64,000 nucleotides of DNA from Arthrobacter sp. KBS0703 (GCF_002008315.2 NZ_MVDG02000001.1:4356188-4420187); one strand, 5' to 3'. Counted from the first letter of the stretch, positions 41,625 to 51,656 are shown. Notes: generated from the sequence alone by a model not told the origin. Translations and numbers: made by a program.

Positions 41625-41645
41625 GTTGAGCGTTGTAGACTCAAC
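41625..41645 (+). promoter_or_regulatory. HAIR element (HspR operator) ahead of clpB
   Basis: GTTGAGCGTTGTAGACTCAAC matches the HspR-associated inverted repeat CTTGAGT-n7-ACTCAAG in the TTGAG-n9-CTCAA core and spacing. It sits 33 bases before the clpB start, the known place for HspR repression of clpB and dnaK in actinobacteria. Confidence 0.8.
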
Positions 41646-41677
41646 CTAAGTATTTCACCTTCCGGAAGGAGCTCGCT

Positions 41678-44347
41678 TTGGACGTCAAATTCACCACCAA
41701 GAGCCAGGAGGCTCTTTCGGCTGCAGCCATGAATGCCTCCACGGCCGGCAATCCGCAAGTGGAGCCGGCCCATCTGCTCAAGGCGCTGATGGATCAGCGG
41801 GAGGGGGTCGCCGTCGCTCTTCTCCGTGCCACCGGCGCGGATCCGGATGCCGTCAGCGTGCAGGCGAGCACCGCCATCAAGGCACTCCCGGCCAGTTCGG
41901 GGAGCTCCGTGCAGCAGGCGCAGCTGTCCCGCACCGCCCTCCAGGCCATCCAGAACGCCCAGAACGAGGCGGACAAGCTTGGTGATTCCTTCGTCTCCAC
42001 GGAGCACCTGCTGCTTGGCCTCTCGGCCGGCAGCGGCGGGGCGGGAAAGCTGATGCGCGACGCCGGTGCCTCCCATGAGGCGCTGCTCGCCGCCCTGCCG
42101 GGTGTCCGCGGCGACCGCAAGGTGACGAGCGCGGATCCGGAAAACACTTTCCAGGCGCTCGAAAAGTTCGGCACGGACCTGACGTCCATGGCCCGTGCCG
42201 GCAGGCTGGACCCCGTCATCGGCCGGGACACCGAGATCCGGCGGATCATCCAGGTGCTGAGCCGCCGTACCAAGAACAACCCGGTGATCATCGGCGAGCC
42301 CGGCGTGGGCAAGACAGCCGTCGTCGAAGGCCTGGCGCAGCGGATCGTGGCCGGCGACGTGCCCGAAAGCCTGCGCGGCAAGACCCTGATCGCGCTGGAC
42401 CTGGCCTCCATGGTGGCGGGTGCCAAGTACCGCGGTGAGTTCGAGGAGCGGCTCAAGGCGGTACTGGAGGAAATCAAGAACTCGGACGGCCAGATCGTCA
42501 CGTTCATCGACGAGATCCACACCGTGGTGGGGGCGGGCGCCACGGGGGAGAGCTCCATGGATGCCGGCAACATGCTCAAGCCCATGCTGGCCCGCGGCGA
42601 GCTCCGCCTGATCGGTGCCACCACCCTGGATGAGTACCGCGAGAACATCGAGAAGGACCCCGCCCTGGAGCGCCGCTTCCAGCAGGTCTACGTCGGCGAG
42701 CCCAGCGTGGACGACACCATCGGCATCCTCCGCGGCCTCAAGGAGCGCTACGAAGCGCACCACAAGGTGGCCATAGCCGACTCCGCCCTCGTCGCCGCCG
42801 CCACGCTGTCCAACCGCTACATTTCCGGAAGGCAGCTGCCGGACAAAGCGATCGACCTCGTGGACGAGGCCGCCTCCCGGCTGCGCATGGAGATCGACTC
42901 GGCGCCGGAGGAAATCGACCAGCTGCGCCGGGCCGTGGACCGCCTCACCATGGAGGAACTGGCCCTGGACGGAGAGACGGACGCCGCCTCGGTGGAGCGC
43001 CTGGCCGTGCTGCGCGCAGACATGGCTGACAAGAAGGAAGCCCTCGCCGCCCTCAACGCCCGCTGGGAGGCGGAGAAGGCCGGCCTCAACCGCGTGGGTG
43101 AGCTGAAGGCCCGGCTGGACGAACTGCGCTCAGCGGCGGACAAGTACCAGCGCGAAGGCGACCTCGAAGCGGCATCGCGGATCCTGTACGGCGAGCTGCC
43201 GGCGCTGGAGCGCGAGCTCAACGCCGCCGCGGAAGAGGAATCGGCCCGCGAAGCCAGCGGAGCCGCAAAGCCCGAGCTCATGGTGGCTGAGGAAGTCACG
43301 GCGGATGACATTGCCGAGGTCATCTCGGCCTGGACGGGCATTCCCGCCGGGCGGATGCTGCAGGGTGAAAGCCAGAAGCTGCTGCACATGGAGGAGGAAC
43401 TCGGCAAGCGGCTGATCGGCCAGTCCAAGGCCGTGACCACCGTGTCCGACGCCGTTCGCCGGGCCCGCGCCGGAATCAGCGATCCCAACCGGCCCACCGG
43501 ATCGTTCCTGTTCCTCGGACCCACGGGCGTCGGCAAGACAGAGCTCGCCAAGGCCCTGGCTGATTTCCTCTTCGACGACGAACACGCCATGGTCAGGATC
43601 GACATGTCCGAGTACGGCGAGAAGCACTCCGTCGCGCGGCTGGTGGGGGCGCCTCCGGGCTACGTCGGCTACGAGGAAGGCGGCCAGCTGACCGAGGCCG
43701 TCCGCCGCAGGCCCTACTCGGTGGTGCTGCTCGACGAGGTGGAGAAGGCCCACCCGGAAGTTTTCGATATCCTCCTGCAGGTGCTCGACGACGGCCGCCT
43801 CACCGACGGCCAGGGCCGCACCGTGGACTTCCGCAACGCCATTCTGGTGCTCACATCCAACCTGGGAAGCCAGTTCCTGGTGGACCCCACCCTGGACCCG
43901 GAGGCCAAGCGGAATGCGGTGATGGCCACCGTGCAGGCGTCCTTCAAGCCGGAGTTCCTGAACCGGCTTGACGAGGTGGTGCTGTTCGACGCCCTCACGG
44001 TGGACGAGCTCGCCAGGATCGTGGAGCTCCAGGTGGCAGAGCTGTCCCGGCGGCTGCGCGAACGGCGGCTCTCGCTCGAGGTGACCGACGGCGCCCGCGC
44101 CTGGCTGGCGATGTCCGGCTTTGACCCGGCCTACGGCGCCCGGCCGCTGCGCCGCCTGGTGCAGCGCGAAATCGGCGACCGGCTGGCCAAGGCCATCCTG
44201 GCCGGCGAAATCGCCGACGGCGACACCGTGCTTGTGGACACCGCGGCCGACGTCGACGAGCTCACCATTGAGGGGCTCGAGGCCCTCGTGGGGCCCGACG
44301 GCGGCACTCCCGCCGGGAGCGGACTCTCGATCCGCCGGAAGGGCTAG
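41678..44347 (+). CDS. clpB: ATP-dependent disaggregase ClpB
   Basis: ClpB solubilises aggregated proteins with DnaK. Domain order: two N-terminal Clp repeats (1-150), AAA1 with GEPGVGKTA near residue 206 and [11 protein letters not shown], the coiled-coil M domain (about 400-530), AAA2 with GPTGVGKTE near 614 and the sensor/box VII region LNRLDEVV. Length 889 is normal for the lineage. The start is TTG 41678 after AAGGAG. The HAIR element indicates HspR control and heat induction. Confidence 0.96.
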   Translation: MDVKFTTKSQEALSAAAMNASTAGNPQVEPAHLLKALMDQREGVAVALLRATGADPDAVSVQASTAIKALPASSGSSVQQAQLSRTALQAIQNAQNEADKLGDSFVSTEHLLLGLSAGSGGAGKLMRDAGASHEALLAALPGVRGDRKVTSADPENTFQALEKFGTDLTSMARAGRLDPVIGRDTEIRRIIQVLSRRTKNNPVIIGEPGVGKTAVVEGLAQRIVAGDVPESLRGKTLIALDLASMVAGAKYRGEFEERLKAVLEEIKNSDGQIVTFIDEIHTVVGAGATGESSMDAGNMLKPMLARGELRLIGATTLDEYRENIEKDPALERRFQQVYVGEPSVDDTIGILRGLKERYEAHHKVAIADSALVAAATLSNRYISGRQLPDKAIDLVDEAASRLRMEIDSAPEEIDQLRRAVDRLTMEELALDGETDAASVERLAVLRADMADKKEALAALNARWEAEKAGLNRVGELKARLDELRSAADKYQREGDLEAASRILYGELPALERELNAAAEEESAREASGAAKPELMVAEEVTADDIAEVISAWTGIPAGRMLQGESQKLLHMEEELGKRLIGQSKAVTTVSDAVRRARAGISDPNRPTGSFLFLGPTGVGKTELAKALADFLFDDEHAMVRIDMSEYGEKHSVARLVGAPPGYVGYEEGGQLTEAVRRRPYSVVLLDEVEKAHPEVFDILLQVLDDGRLTDGQGRTVDFRNAILVLTSNLGSQFLVDPTLDPEAKRNAVMATVQASFKPEFLNRLDEVVLFDALTVDELARIVELQVAELSRRLRERRLSLEVTDGARAWLAMSGFDPAYGARPLRRLVQREIGDRLAKAILAGEIADGDTVLVDTAADVDELTIEGLEALVGPDGGTPAGSGLSIRRKG

Positions 44348-44977
44348 CTACGGGAGCAGGCTGGACTTGATGATGTTGCCGGCCGCCGAGGTGACGTAGC
44401 AGTCCACGCGGCGGTCGCCCTGGCCCCAGCTCGCGGTGCTGGGGTAGGCAAGCCGGTAGGTCAGGTCGTAGGCGTTGGATTTGTCGGTCAGCGCCGCCGA
44501 CTGGCAGGCCTCCCGAGCCTTGGCTTTCATGGCTTCGCCGCCGGGGTAGCTGTCCGCGGCCTCGTAACGGTGGGCAGCCACGAGTTGGGCGGAATGATCC
44601 GTGCCGCACGCCACCACCGTGGACTCGATCGCCTCGGGATCGAAGTCCTTGAAGCAGTCACCCACGCGGAAATCCAGCGGACTCACTCCCTTCACGGGAA
44701 GGCTGGGCCGGGGGGTCGCGGACGGCGCGGCAGGGGAAGCCGTTTCCTGGGGCGTCCCGGGCTGGTTCGCGGACTGCAGCGTGGCCGTAGCCAGCAGCGA
44801 GGTCAGCAGCCAGATGAGCAGGCCGCCCACGGCCAGCAACACGGCCACGAACCCGGCTTTGACCAGGGACTGCCTGACGTTCGCCGTGAGAAGGCGCGCC
44901 GTCCGGGATGTGACCCGTGGCGGCTTTGATGGAGGGGGTGGAATGGTCTGATGGTTTTCAATCAATGGGGGCGGCAC
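44348..44977 (-). CDS. Septum formation-type membrane protein
   Basis: The 209-residue protein has a Pro-rich cytoplasmic start, one transmembrane helix at about 42-63 (FVAVLLAVGGLLIWLLTSLL), a Pro/Ser/Thr spacer and an extracytoplasmic domain with three cysteines (DCFKDF, VACGTDH, ACQSAA) plus DCYV. This matches the Septum_form domain found in actinobacterial surface proteins. Its stop codon abuts that of clpB with no bases between. Confidence 0.75.
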   Translation of the reverse strand: MPPPLIENHQTIPPPPSKPPRVTSRTARLLTANVRQSLVKAGFVAVLLAVGGLLIWLLTSLLATATLQSANQPGTPQETASPAAPSATPRPSLPVKGVSPLDFRVGDCFKDFDPEAIESTVVACGTDHSAQLVAAHRYEAADSYPGGEAMKAKAREACQSAALTDKSNAYDLTYRLAYPSTASWGQGDRRVDCYVTSAAGNIIKSSLLP

Positions 44978-45236
44978 CCCTTCCTGGCGTTCTCGGCATT
45001 GAGTAGTCGGTTTGCGGGAGGTACTGATCAGGAGACTCTACCGAAGAAAAAATTCCATGCGACCCCCTGATTGCCGCGGTTGCGGCCGCGACACCGGCCC
45101 GGCCGGCGCCCGGCTGGCGAGCAGTTGCCGCCGAAAGCATGTAATCTAGGGTTACGACAAATTGACCAAACATTCCGGGGCCTCACCGATAGCCAAGGTG
45201 ACCACCTCCGGTCCAAGTACAAAAGGGGGTCACGCC

Positions 45237-45470
45237 ATGGGGCGCGGCCGTCAAAAGGCAAAAGCTACCAAGCAGGCTCGGGACATCAAGTACTACTCCC
45301 CGAACACTGACTATTCGGCCCTTCAGCGTGAGCTGACGGGTCCGGGAAGTCGTGCAACGAGCCATTTCGCTAATGAACCGGTCGAACCGGACTATTCAGC
45401 CTACGTGGATAAGTACGCGGACGATTTGGACGAAGACGACGACGAAGTAGACACCCGTCGGATCGGTTAG
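45237..45470 (+). CDS. DUF3073 protein
   Basis: The 77-residue protein opens MGRGRQKAKATKQARDIKYY and ends in an acidic tail (YADDLDEDDDEVDTRR), the DUF3073 signature restricted to actinobacteria. The basic head and acidic tail suggest nucleic-acid or ribosome association; function is unknown. ATG 45237 follows AAAAGGGGG. The 259 bases upstream hold its promoter, probably around TAATCT near 45140. Confidence 0.88.
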   Translation: MGRGRQKAKATKQARDIKYYSPNTDYSALQRELTGPGSRATSHFANEPVEPDYSAYVDKYADDLDEDDDEVDTRRIG

Positions 45471-45618
45471 TCGTTCCAGCCTGAACGTGCCGTAAGGCAC
45501 TCGGCTGAATGCCGCCGTCGTACCTGTGTGCGTCGTTCTTTTCAGGCACCCGTTTTTTCTTGCTCCCTGAATTCCGGAGGCTAGCCTCCCGAGTCCGGGG
45601 TCCCGCACAACTATTACG

Positions 45619-45661
45619 CCCGCCGGGCATGCCAGCCATTGGCATGCCCGGCGGGTTTTTT
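45619..45661 (+). terminator. Strong intrinsic terminator
   Basis: CCCGCCGGGCATGCCA (45619-45634) and TGGCATGCCCGGCGGG (45640-45655) are perfect complements around GCCAT, followed by six T. It lies 150 bases past the DUF3073 stop. A smaller hairpin GTGCCGTAAGGCAC lies at 45487-45500 just after that stop. Confidence 0.93.
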
Positions 45662-45769
45662 AGTGCCCTGGTGTCTTCGAGCAGCCCGGAGCGGCTCGTG
45701 GCCTTCACCGGACGGCCTGTGCACGTCTAGCCTGTTAGGGATGTCTGTCCAACGGAAGGAATGAGCGGC

Positions 45770-46597
45770 ATGGTCCAGCGCAACGGGTACAACCACGGGG
45801 AGGTGTGCTGGACAGACGTTCAGACCCCCGATGTGGCGGCCGCGAAGTCCTTCTATGCCGCGGTGTTCGGCTGGCGCTACGAGGACCTCCCGACGCCGGA
45901 CGGGCGCAGCTACGCGAAGGCCTTCCTGGACGATGACCTCGTGGCGGTCATCGCGCCGCAGCCCCCGGACCAGGAAGCGGCCTCCGCACCCGCCCAGTGG
46001 AACGTCTACCTCGCCGCCGACGACGCCCGCGCCATCGCCGAAGAGGCGCCGCACGCCGGCGGCACGCTGCAGTTCGGGCCGGAGGAAGTCGCGGACACCG
46101 GAACCATGGTGTTCGTGGAGCCACCCGGCGGCGGCGCCACCGGCGTCTGGCAGGCCGGAACCCATCCGGGCAGCGGGCGGTACGGCGAGCCCGGCGCGTT
46201 CTCCTGGGCCGAGCTCGTGACGCCCGAGCCGGCGGCCGCCGTCGGATTTTTCCAGCGGCTGTTCGGCCACGGCGTGACCGAATATCCGCAGGACGACGGC
46301 GGCACGTACACCACGCTGATGGTGGACGGCGCCGAAGTGGCCGGGGTCGTCCCGGCTCCGTCGCGGGATGAGGAGCCGTCGCCGGATGACGAGGCAGGAC
46401 CGGATGAGGACTCAGGCCCGGAGGAGGAGCTGGGGTGGCAGGTCTATTTCGGCGTGTCCAGCGTGTCCGAGGCCGTGCTCGCCGCCGTCGCAGCCGGCGC
46501 CGAAGTGCTGATCGAGCCCGAGTTCGTCGACGACGGCGGAACCATCGCCACGCTGAAGGACCCGCAGGGCGGCGTCTTCAGCGTCCTGGAGGTCTAG
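45770..46597 (+). CDS. Double VOC (glyoxalase-fold) protein
   Basis: Two VOC domains are visible: the first about 1-120 (GEVCWTDVQTPDVAAAKSFYAAVFGW), the second from about 140 (FSWAELVTPEPAAAVGFFQRLFG). An acidic, Pro-rich insertion (DEEPSPDDEAGPDEDSGPEE) splits the second domain. Such tandem VOC proteins are often resistance or lyase-type enzymes; the activity is unknown. ATG 45770 was chosen because the ATG at 45761 lies too close to AAGGA. Confidence 0.82.
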   Translation: MVQRNGYNHGEVCWTDVQTPDVAAAKSFYAAVFGWRYEDLPTPDGRSYAKAFLDDDLVAVIAPQPPDQEAASAPAQWNVYLAADDARAIAEEAPHAGGTLQFGPEEVADTGTMVFVEPPGGGATGVWQAGTHPGSGRYGEPGAFSWAELVTPEPAAAVGFFQRLFGHGVTEYPQDDGGTYTTLMVDGAEVAGVVPAPSRDEEPSPDDEAGPDEDSGPEEELGWQVYFGVSSVSEAVLAAVAAGAEVLIEPEFVDDGGTIATLKDPQGGVFSVLEV

Positions 46598-46620
46598 TTC
46601 CGGAGCGCTCGACGACGAAC

Positions 46621-47784
46621 TTAGGCGTAGGTGTTGACCATCTGGACGGCGCCGCCGTCCACGCCCTTGGCGCCCTGGACGTAGTCCGGCCCGGTCTTGA
46701 GGACGGAGTCGGAGTCGGCGCTGACGGCGCCCATGATCCAGGACGGCAGGCCACGATCGTTCAGGCGTGCCACGGCGGCGTCCGCCGCGTCCGCGGAGAC
46801 GATGGCCACCATGCCCACGCCGAGGTTGAGCGTGCGCTCGAGGTCTGCCAGCGGGACGCGGCCGAGCTCCGAGACCAGCTTGAAGATGGCCGGCAGCTCC
46901 CAGGTGGAGCGGTCAACCGTCGCCACGAGGCCCTGCGGCAGGACGCGGGCCAGGTTGGCGGCCAGCCCGCCGCCGGTGACGTGGCTGAAGCCGTGGACGG
47001 CCCGGTCACCCGATACGGGGAACGCGCGGGCGAGGTCGAGGCAGTCAGCGGCGTAGACGCGGGTGGGTTCCAGCAGTTCCTCGCCCAGCGTGCGGCCGAG
47101 TTCGGAGACCTGGCGGTCGAGGGCCCAGCCGGCGTGGTTGATGACGCGGCGGACCAGCGAGTAGCCGTTGGAGTGCAGGCCGGAGGAAGCCATGCCGATC
47201 ACCACATCGCCGGCACGGACACGGTCCGGTCCCAGCAGTGCGTCGGCTTCAACAACGCCGGTGGCAGCGCCGGCGACGTCGTATTCGTGCTCGCCCAGCA
47301 GGCCGGGGTGTTCCGCGGTTTCCCCGCCCACGAGCGCGGTGCCGGCCACGGAGCACGCGGCCGCGATGCCGCGGACGATGTCCGCGATGCGCTCGGGAAC
47401 CACCTTGCCGCAGGCGATGTAGTCGGTCATGAACAGCGGCTCGGCGCCCACCACCACGATGTCGTCCACCACCATGCCCACGAGGTCGAAGCCGATGGTG
47501 TCGTGGATGTCCATGGCCTGGGCGATGGCAACCTTGGTGCCCACGCCGTCCGTGGAGGTGGCCAGCAGGGGCCGCTTGTAGGTCAGGAGCTTCGAGACGT
47601 CGTACAGGCCGGCGAACCCGCCGACACCCCCGATCACCGATGCGTTGTGGGTCGCCTTGACGGCGCCCTTCATGAGCTCGACGGCGCGGTCGCCCGCTTC
47701 GACGTCGACACCCGCGGACGCGTAGGTGATGCCGGCGTTGTTCTGGGCGGCATTCATGTCAGCAGTGGGGGATGCGGAAGTCAT
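46621..47784 (-). CDS. purM: Phosphoribosylformylglycinamidine cyclo-ligase PurM
   Basis: PurM closes the imidazole ring in purine synthesis, using ATP. Markers: ITYASAGVDVEAGDRAVELM, STDGVGTKVAIAQAM, GMVVDDIVVVGAEPLFMTDY and VIGMASSGLHSNGYSLVR. It is 387 residues long. ATG 47784 overlaps the true stop of purF (ATGA at 47781-47784) when the purF frameshift is corrected. Cotranscribed downstream of purF. Confidence 0.95.
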   Translation of the reverse strand: MTSASPTADMNAAQNNAGITYASAGVDVEAGDRAVELMKGAVKATHNASVIGGVGGFAGLYDVSKLLTYKRPLLATSTDGVGTKVAIAQAMDIHDTIGFDLVGMVVDDIVVVGAEPLFMTDYIACGKVVPERIADIVRGIAAACSVAGTALVGGETAEHPGLLGEHEYDVAGAATGVVEADALLGPDRVRAGDVVIGMASSGLHSNGYSLVRRVINHAGWALDRQVSELGRTLGEELLEPTRVYAADCLDLARAFPVSGDRAVHGFSHVTGGGLAANLARVLPQGLVATVDRSTWELPAIFKLVSELGRVPLADLERTLNLGVGMVAIVSADAADAAVARLNDRGLPSWIMGAVSADSDSVLKTGPDYVQGAKGVDGGAVQMVNTYA

Positions 47785-49525
47785 ACGGACTCTTTCTTAT
47801 CAGCGCCGACGGTGGCAGCGTCGTGGTGGACGTCGGGAACGCGGTCGGCGTCGGTGAGCAGGTTCTCGAACTCGGAATCCGGCCCCGGATCGCAGCCGGT
47901 GGCGCCGGGCTTCTCCGCCGGGTCCTCGGTGACGGGGATGTCTTCCGGGTTCCCGGGTGAGACGTGCGCAGGTTCCGCGGAGGCGAGACCGGCGCCGGCC
48001 GCAGCAGGGGCGGACGCGGCAGGGGCGGACGCGGCGGCGCCGACGCCGGGAGGCCGCCGAGGTCCGTGCGTTCCAGCAGGTTCTTGCCGAGCTTGTCCGA
48101 GCCGGGGAGCTCGATGGGGTACTTGCCCGTGAAGCAGGCGGTGCAGAGCCGTTCGCGGGGCTGCCGGGTGGCCTCGATCATGCCGTCCTCGGAGATGTAC
48201 GCCAGCGAATCGGCGCCGATGGCCTGGGTGATCTCATCGATGGTGGCGCCGTTGGCGATCAGTTCCGCGCGGGAGGCGAAGTCGATGCCGTAGAAGCAGG
48301 GCCATTTGACCGGCGGGGAGGAAATCTTGATGTGGACGCTTGCGGCGCCCGCTTCGCGGAGCATCCGGACGATGGCGCGCTGGGTGTTGCCGCGCACGAT
48401 CGAGTCGTCCACCACCACCACGCGCTTGCCGCGGATGACGGATTCCAAGGCGTTCAGCTTGAGCCGGATGCCCAGCTGGCGGAGCGTCTGCGAGGGCTGG
48501 ATGAACGTGCGGCCCACGTAGGAGTTCTTGACGAAGCCGTGCGCGAACGGGATGCCGGATTCCTCGGCGTAGCCCACCGCAGCCGGGGTGCCGGACTCGG
48601 GGACAGGGATGACGATGTCGGCTTCCTGGGTGTTTTCGCGGGCCAGCTGGCGGCCCATCTCCACGCGGGATTCGTACACGGACCGCCCGGCGATCGCGGC
48701 GTCGGGACGCGCGAGGTAGACGTACTCGAAAACGCAACCGGCCGGCGTCGGCTCCGCGAAGCGCTGGGACCGCACGCCCTGCTCATCGATCGCGATGAAT
48801 TCGCCGGGTTCGATCTCCCGGATGAAGCTGGCGCCCACGGTGGCCAGTGCGGACTGTTCGGAGGCCACCACCCAGCCGCGCTCCAGCCGGCCGAGGACCA
48901 GCGGGCGGATACCGAAGGTGTCGCGGGCCGCGTAGAGCGTGCCTTCGTCCATGAACACGAAGCAGAAGCCGCCGCGGATCTTGGGCAGCAGCTCGATGGC
49001 GGTCTGTTCGAGGGTCTTGCCCTCTTCGCCCTCGAGCAGGGCCGTGACGAGGGCGGTGTCAGAGGTGTTGCCCTGTTTCATCTCGCCGCTGAGCTGGCCG
49101 CCGTTGCGCTCCGTGATCATGGCGTTGAGCTCGGCAGTGTTGGTCAGGTTGCCGTTGTGCGCCAGGGCCACGGTGCCGGTGGCGGTGGCTCCAAGCGTGG
49201 GCTGGGCGTTGGCCCAATGGCTTGCTCCGGTGGTGGAGTAGCGGCAGTGGCCCACAGCCAGGTGCCCGGTCAGGGTGTTCAGCGTGGTCTCGTCGAAGAC
49301 CTGGGATACGAGGCCCATGTCCTTGTAGACGTTGATCCGCTGGCCGTCGCTGGTGGCAATACCAGCCGACTCCTGACCGCGGTGCTGCAGTGCATACAGC
49401 CCGTAATAGGTGAGTTTTGCTACTTCTTCACCTGGTGCCCAGACCCCGAAGACGCCGCAAGCGTCCTGAGGGCCTTTTTCGCCAGGGAGAAGATCATGAG
49501 AAAGTTTTCCATCGCCGCGTGCCAC
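47781..49525 (-). CDS. purF: Amidophosphoribosyltransferase PurF, 3' frameshift
   Basis: PurF makes phosphoribosylamine from PRPP and glutamine. The N-terminal nucleophile follows a propeptide (C23 in QDACGVFGVW). The PRPP site reads VVVVDDSIVRGNTQRA, and cysteines ERLCTACFTGKYP sit near the end of the catalytic part. Read directly, the tail after LGGLP turns into Pro/Arg/Ser-rich nonsense. Adding one base to the GGG at 48048-48050 (plus strand) restores an acidic Ala-rich tail ending in DKKESV. Its stop then overlaps the purM start by 4 bases. The frameshift is therefore almost surely a sequence error. Confidence 0.93.
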
Positions 49526-49572
49526 TGGTCGATTATCTCACGTGATCGGGTATGGAACTTCCGGCCGCCGGT

Positions 49573-49947
49573 TTATGACCGGAGGCCGGGTTCGCCGCCG
49601 TCATCCGCCGCCCGCTCCCGGGAAGTGTCCGGTTCCGCGGCAGGCAGGGCCTGTTCCGGCTCGGGAGCGGCCTCGACGACGGCCTGCCGCGCCCGCTTGA
49701 CGCTCAGCCGGTCCAGGGCCAGCGCCGCAATTGCGCCGAGGATCACACCGCCGGCGCCGCACAGCACCATGAAGAAGCCGAAAACGGCGCCGGGGTCGTA
49801 GCTGGCGTCGCCGGGAAGCGCGTACGCAATGACCGCCGCCACGGCAATGCCCACAATCCCGCCCAGGATCAGGAACGGAACATACTTGGGTGCCCGGCGC
49901 ACGGTGATTTCGCGCCGTTCAGGCGTGGGGTGATCGTCAGAAGCCAT
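49573..49947 (-). CDS. Small two-helix membrane protein
   Basis: The 124-residue protein has a basic cytoplasmic head (ERREITVRRAPKYVP), two transmembrane helices (FLILGGIVGIAVAAVIAYAL and GFFMVLCGAGGVILGAIAAL) and an acidic, Ala/Glu-rich tail. No family name is certain. It lies just upstream of purF on the same strand, a pairing also seen in related genomes from general knowledge of the lineage. Confidence 0.78.
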   Translation of the reverse strand: MASDDHPTPERREITVRRAPKYVPFLILGGIVGIAVAAVIAYALPGDASYDPGAVFGFFMVLCGAGGVILGAIAALALDRLSVKRARQAVVEAAPEPEQALPAAEPDTSRERAADDGGEPGLRS

Positions 49948-49963
49948 GGCATCTAGCCTACTG

Positions 49964-50812
49964 TCATCCTGCGGCCACGAGCCGCTGCCGCTGCTCGCCG
50001 AGGAGCTCGCCGCCGGACATCCGCATGACGTCGCCGGCCTTGAGGTACGGGAAGCGGCCGGACAGCGCCACCCCTTCGGGCGTGCCGGTGGTGATGAGGT
50101 CGCCGGGTTCCAGCACCATGTACTGCGAGAGGCGGCGGACCAGATCGGCGGGACCGAACACCATGTCCGCCGTCGAGCTGTCCTGCCGGGTTTCGTCGTT
50201 GACCCACGACGCCAGCCGGATGTTGCCGGCATCAACGTCCTCGGCGGGCACGAGCCACGGGCCCACCGGGTTGAACGTGGGGCAGGATTTCCCCAGTGAC
50301 CACTGCGGCCCGGAGTGTTCGAGCTGGTATTCGCGCTCGGAGACATCGTTGGAAAGCACGAAACCCGCGATGCAGGCGGCGGCATCGGCGTCGGACGCCA
50401 GATAGCTGGCCCGCCGGCCGATCACCACGCCAAGCTCCACCTCCCAGTCCACCCGCTGCGCTCCGGGCGGGATCACGACGTCGTCGTCCGGTCCCACCAC
50501 CGTGTTGGGGTGCTTGAAGAAAATGATGGGCCGCTCCGGCACGGGAAGGCCGGATTCGGCGGCGTGCGCCGCGTAGTTCAGTCCGACGCCGATCACGGCA
50601 CCCGGCCGGGCGATCGGGGCGCCGATGCGCCTGCCCTCGGTGGTCAGCCGGGGAAGTCCGGACAGGTCCAGTTCGCCGAGCTGGCCGGCCCACGTCTCGA
50701 GGAAACCGCCGTCGATGTCCGCGGTGACCGGCCGGAGGTCATACGCCTGGCCTTCGTCGTCCAGGATCACGGGGATCTCGGTGCCTGCCGGGCCTATACG
50801 CATCAGCCTCAT
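49964..50812 (-). CDS. Fumarylacetoacetate hydrolase (FAH) family protein
   Basis: The 282-residue enzyme has the FAH fold: IGVGLNYAAHAAESG, the metal ligands E-x-E in DWEVELGVVIGR, GFVLSNDVSEREYQ, and LITTGTPEGVALSG. Members include 2-keto-4-pentenoate hydratase-type and acylpyruvase enzymes. It starts 11 bases after the uraH stop with AAAGGA in the gap, so it belongs to the ureide operon. A role on a ureide intermediate is inferred. Confidence 0.88.
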   Translation of the reverse strand: MRLMRIGPAGTEIPVILDDEGQAYDLRPVTADIDGGFLETWAGQLGELDLSGLPRLTTEGRRIGAPIARPGAVIGVGLNYAAHAAESGLPVPERPIIFFKHPNTVVGPDDDVVIPPGAQRVDWEVELGVVIGRRASYLASDADAAACIAGFVLSNDVSEREYQLEHSGPQWSLGKSCPTFNPVGPWLVPAEDVDAGNIRLASWVNDETRQDSSTADMVFGPADLVRRLSQYMVLEPGDLITTGTPEGVALSGRFPYLKAGDVMRMSGGELLGEQRQRLVAAG

Positions 50813-50823
50813 GGTTGTTCCTT

Positions 50824-51162
50824 TCAGCTTCCGCGGTAGGTGGAGTAAGCGAAGGGGCTCAACAGCAGCGGCACGTGATAGTGCTCGGCGCCGGTCACTT
50901 CGAAGACCAGGTCCACTTCCGGAAAGAACGTGGCAGTGCCCCGCTGCGCGTAGTACGCGCCGGTGGCGAAGTTCAGGCGGTATTTGCCGGGCGCCAGCTG
51001 CTCGGGACCGAGGTCCTTCGCGCGGCCGTCGGCATCGGTGGTGCCGTCCGCCAGCTGTGTCCAGTTGCCGCCGTCGTTCGCGTAAAGCACGACGGCGACC
51101 CCCGCCGCCGGGAGGCCGGCGCCGGTGTCCAGGACGTGGGTGGTGACATGGGAAACGCTCAT
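50824..51162 (-). CDS. uraH: 5-hydroxyisourate hydrolase
   Basis: This transthyretin-like enzyme hydrolyses 5-hydroxyisourate, the product of urate oxidase. The 112-residue protein has the N-terminal HVLDTGAGLPAAGV and the diagnostic C-terminus YSTYRGS. Histidine and arginine residues of the active site fall in HVTTHVLD and at AEHYHVPLLLSPF. Its start overlaps the uraD stop by 4 bases. Confidence 0.95.
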   Translation of the reverse strand: MSVSHVTTHVLDTGAGLPAAGVAVVLYANDGGNWTQLADGTTDADGRAKDLGPEQLAPGKYRLNFATGAYYAQRGTATFFPEVDLVFEVTGAEHYHVPLLLSPFAYSTYRGS

Positions 51163-51656
51163 TCGCTGATCACTCCTTCAAGCCGCAGCAGGGCGATTTC
51201 ACGCAGCTGCTGGGCAACAATGGCGTCTTCCTGCGCCGCGGTGTGGGCCAGGCGCTCGTTGAGCGCGGCCAGGATTTCTGGGGCGGTGCGGCCGGCGGCG
51301 CGGATCAGGAAGACCCGGCCGAACTTTTCTTCATAGGCGCGGTTTCCGCTGGCCAGGGCGTCGGCCACGGCGGTGTCCGCGGGGTCGACGCCCGACTGTT
51401 CCGAGCGAGACATTGACGCCTCGGCGGTTTGTGCGGCGGGACGTTCGCCGATGCGCGGGTGGTGCGCCAGTGCCGCCTCGATTTCGTCGGCGGTGAACGG
51501 TGCGGCGGCCTCGCGGGCGCCGTCAAGGAGTTCCCCGACGGAGGCGAACGGGCGCGCGTCGGCGATCTGGTCCACCCAGCGCTGGACGTCTATGCACGGC
51601 CGGAGCACCGCGCTGGCGGCGGCGCGGTCAGCGTCATTGAATTCTGCAAGCTTCAC
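51159..51656 (-). CDS. uraD: OHCU decarboxylase
   Basis: UraD decarboxylates 2-oxo-4-hydroxy-4-carboxy-5-ureidoimidazoline to S-allantoin. The 165-residue form carries the active-site region AALAHHPRIGERP and FGRVFLIRAAGRTAPEIL. GTG 51656 was chosen for its GAGGGA ribosome site; a longer frame to 51764 has no support. First gene of the uraD-uraH-FAH operon. No urate oxidase gene is present in the window. Confidence 0.92.
   Translation of the reverse strand: MKLAEFNDADRAAASAVLRPCIDVQRWVDQIADARPFASVGELLDGAREAAAPFTADEIEAALAHHPRIGERPAAQTAEASMSRSEQSGVDPADTAVADALASGNRAYEEKFGRVFLIRAAGRTAPEILAALNERLAHTAAQEDAIVAQQLREIALLRLEGVISE

Noticed and set aside
47957..49801. Long plus-strand open frame (614 codons) opposite purF
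   Set aside because: Shadow of purF; no recognisable domain.
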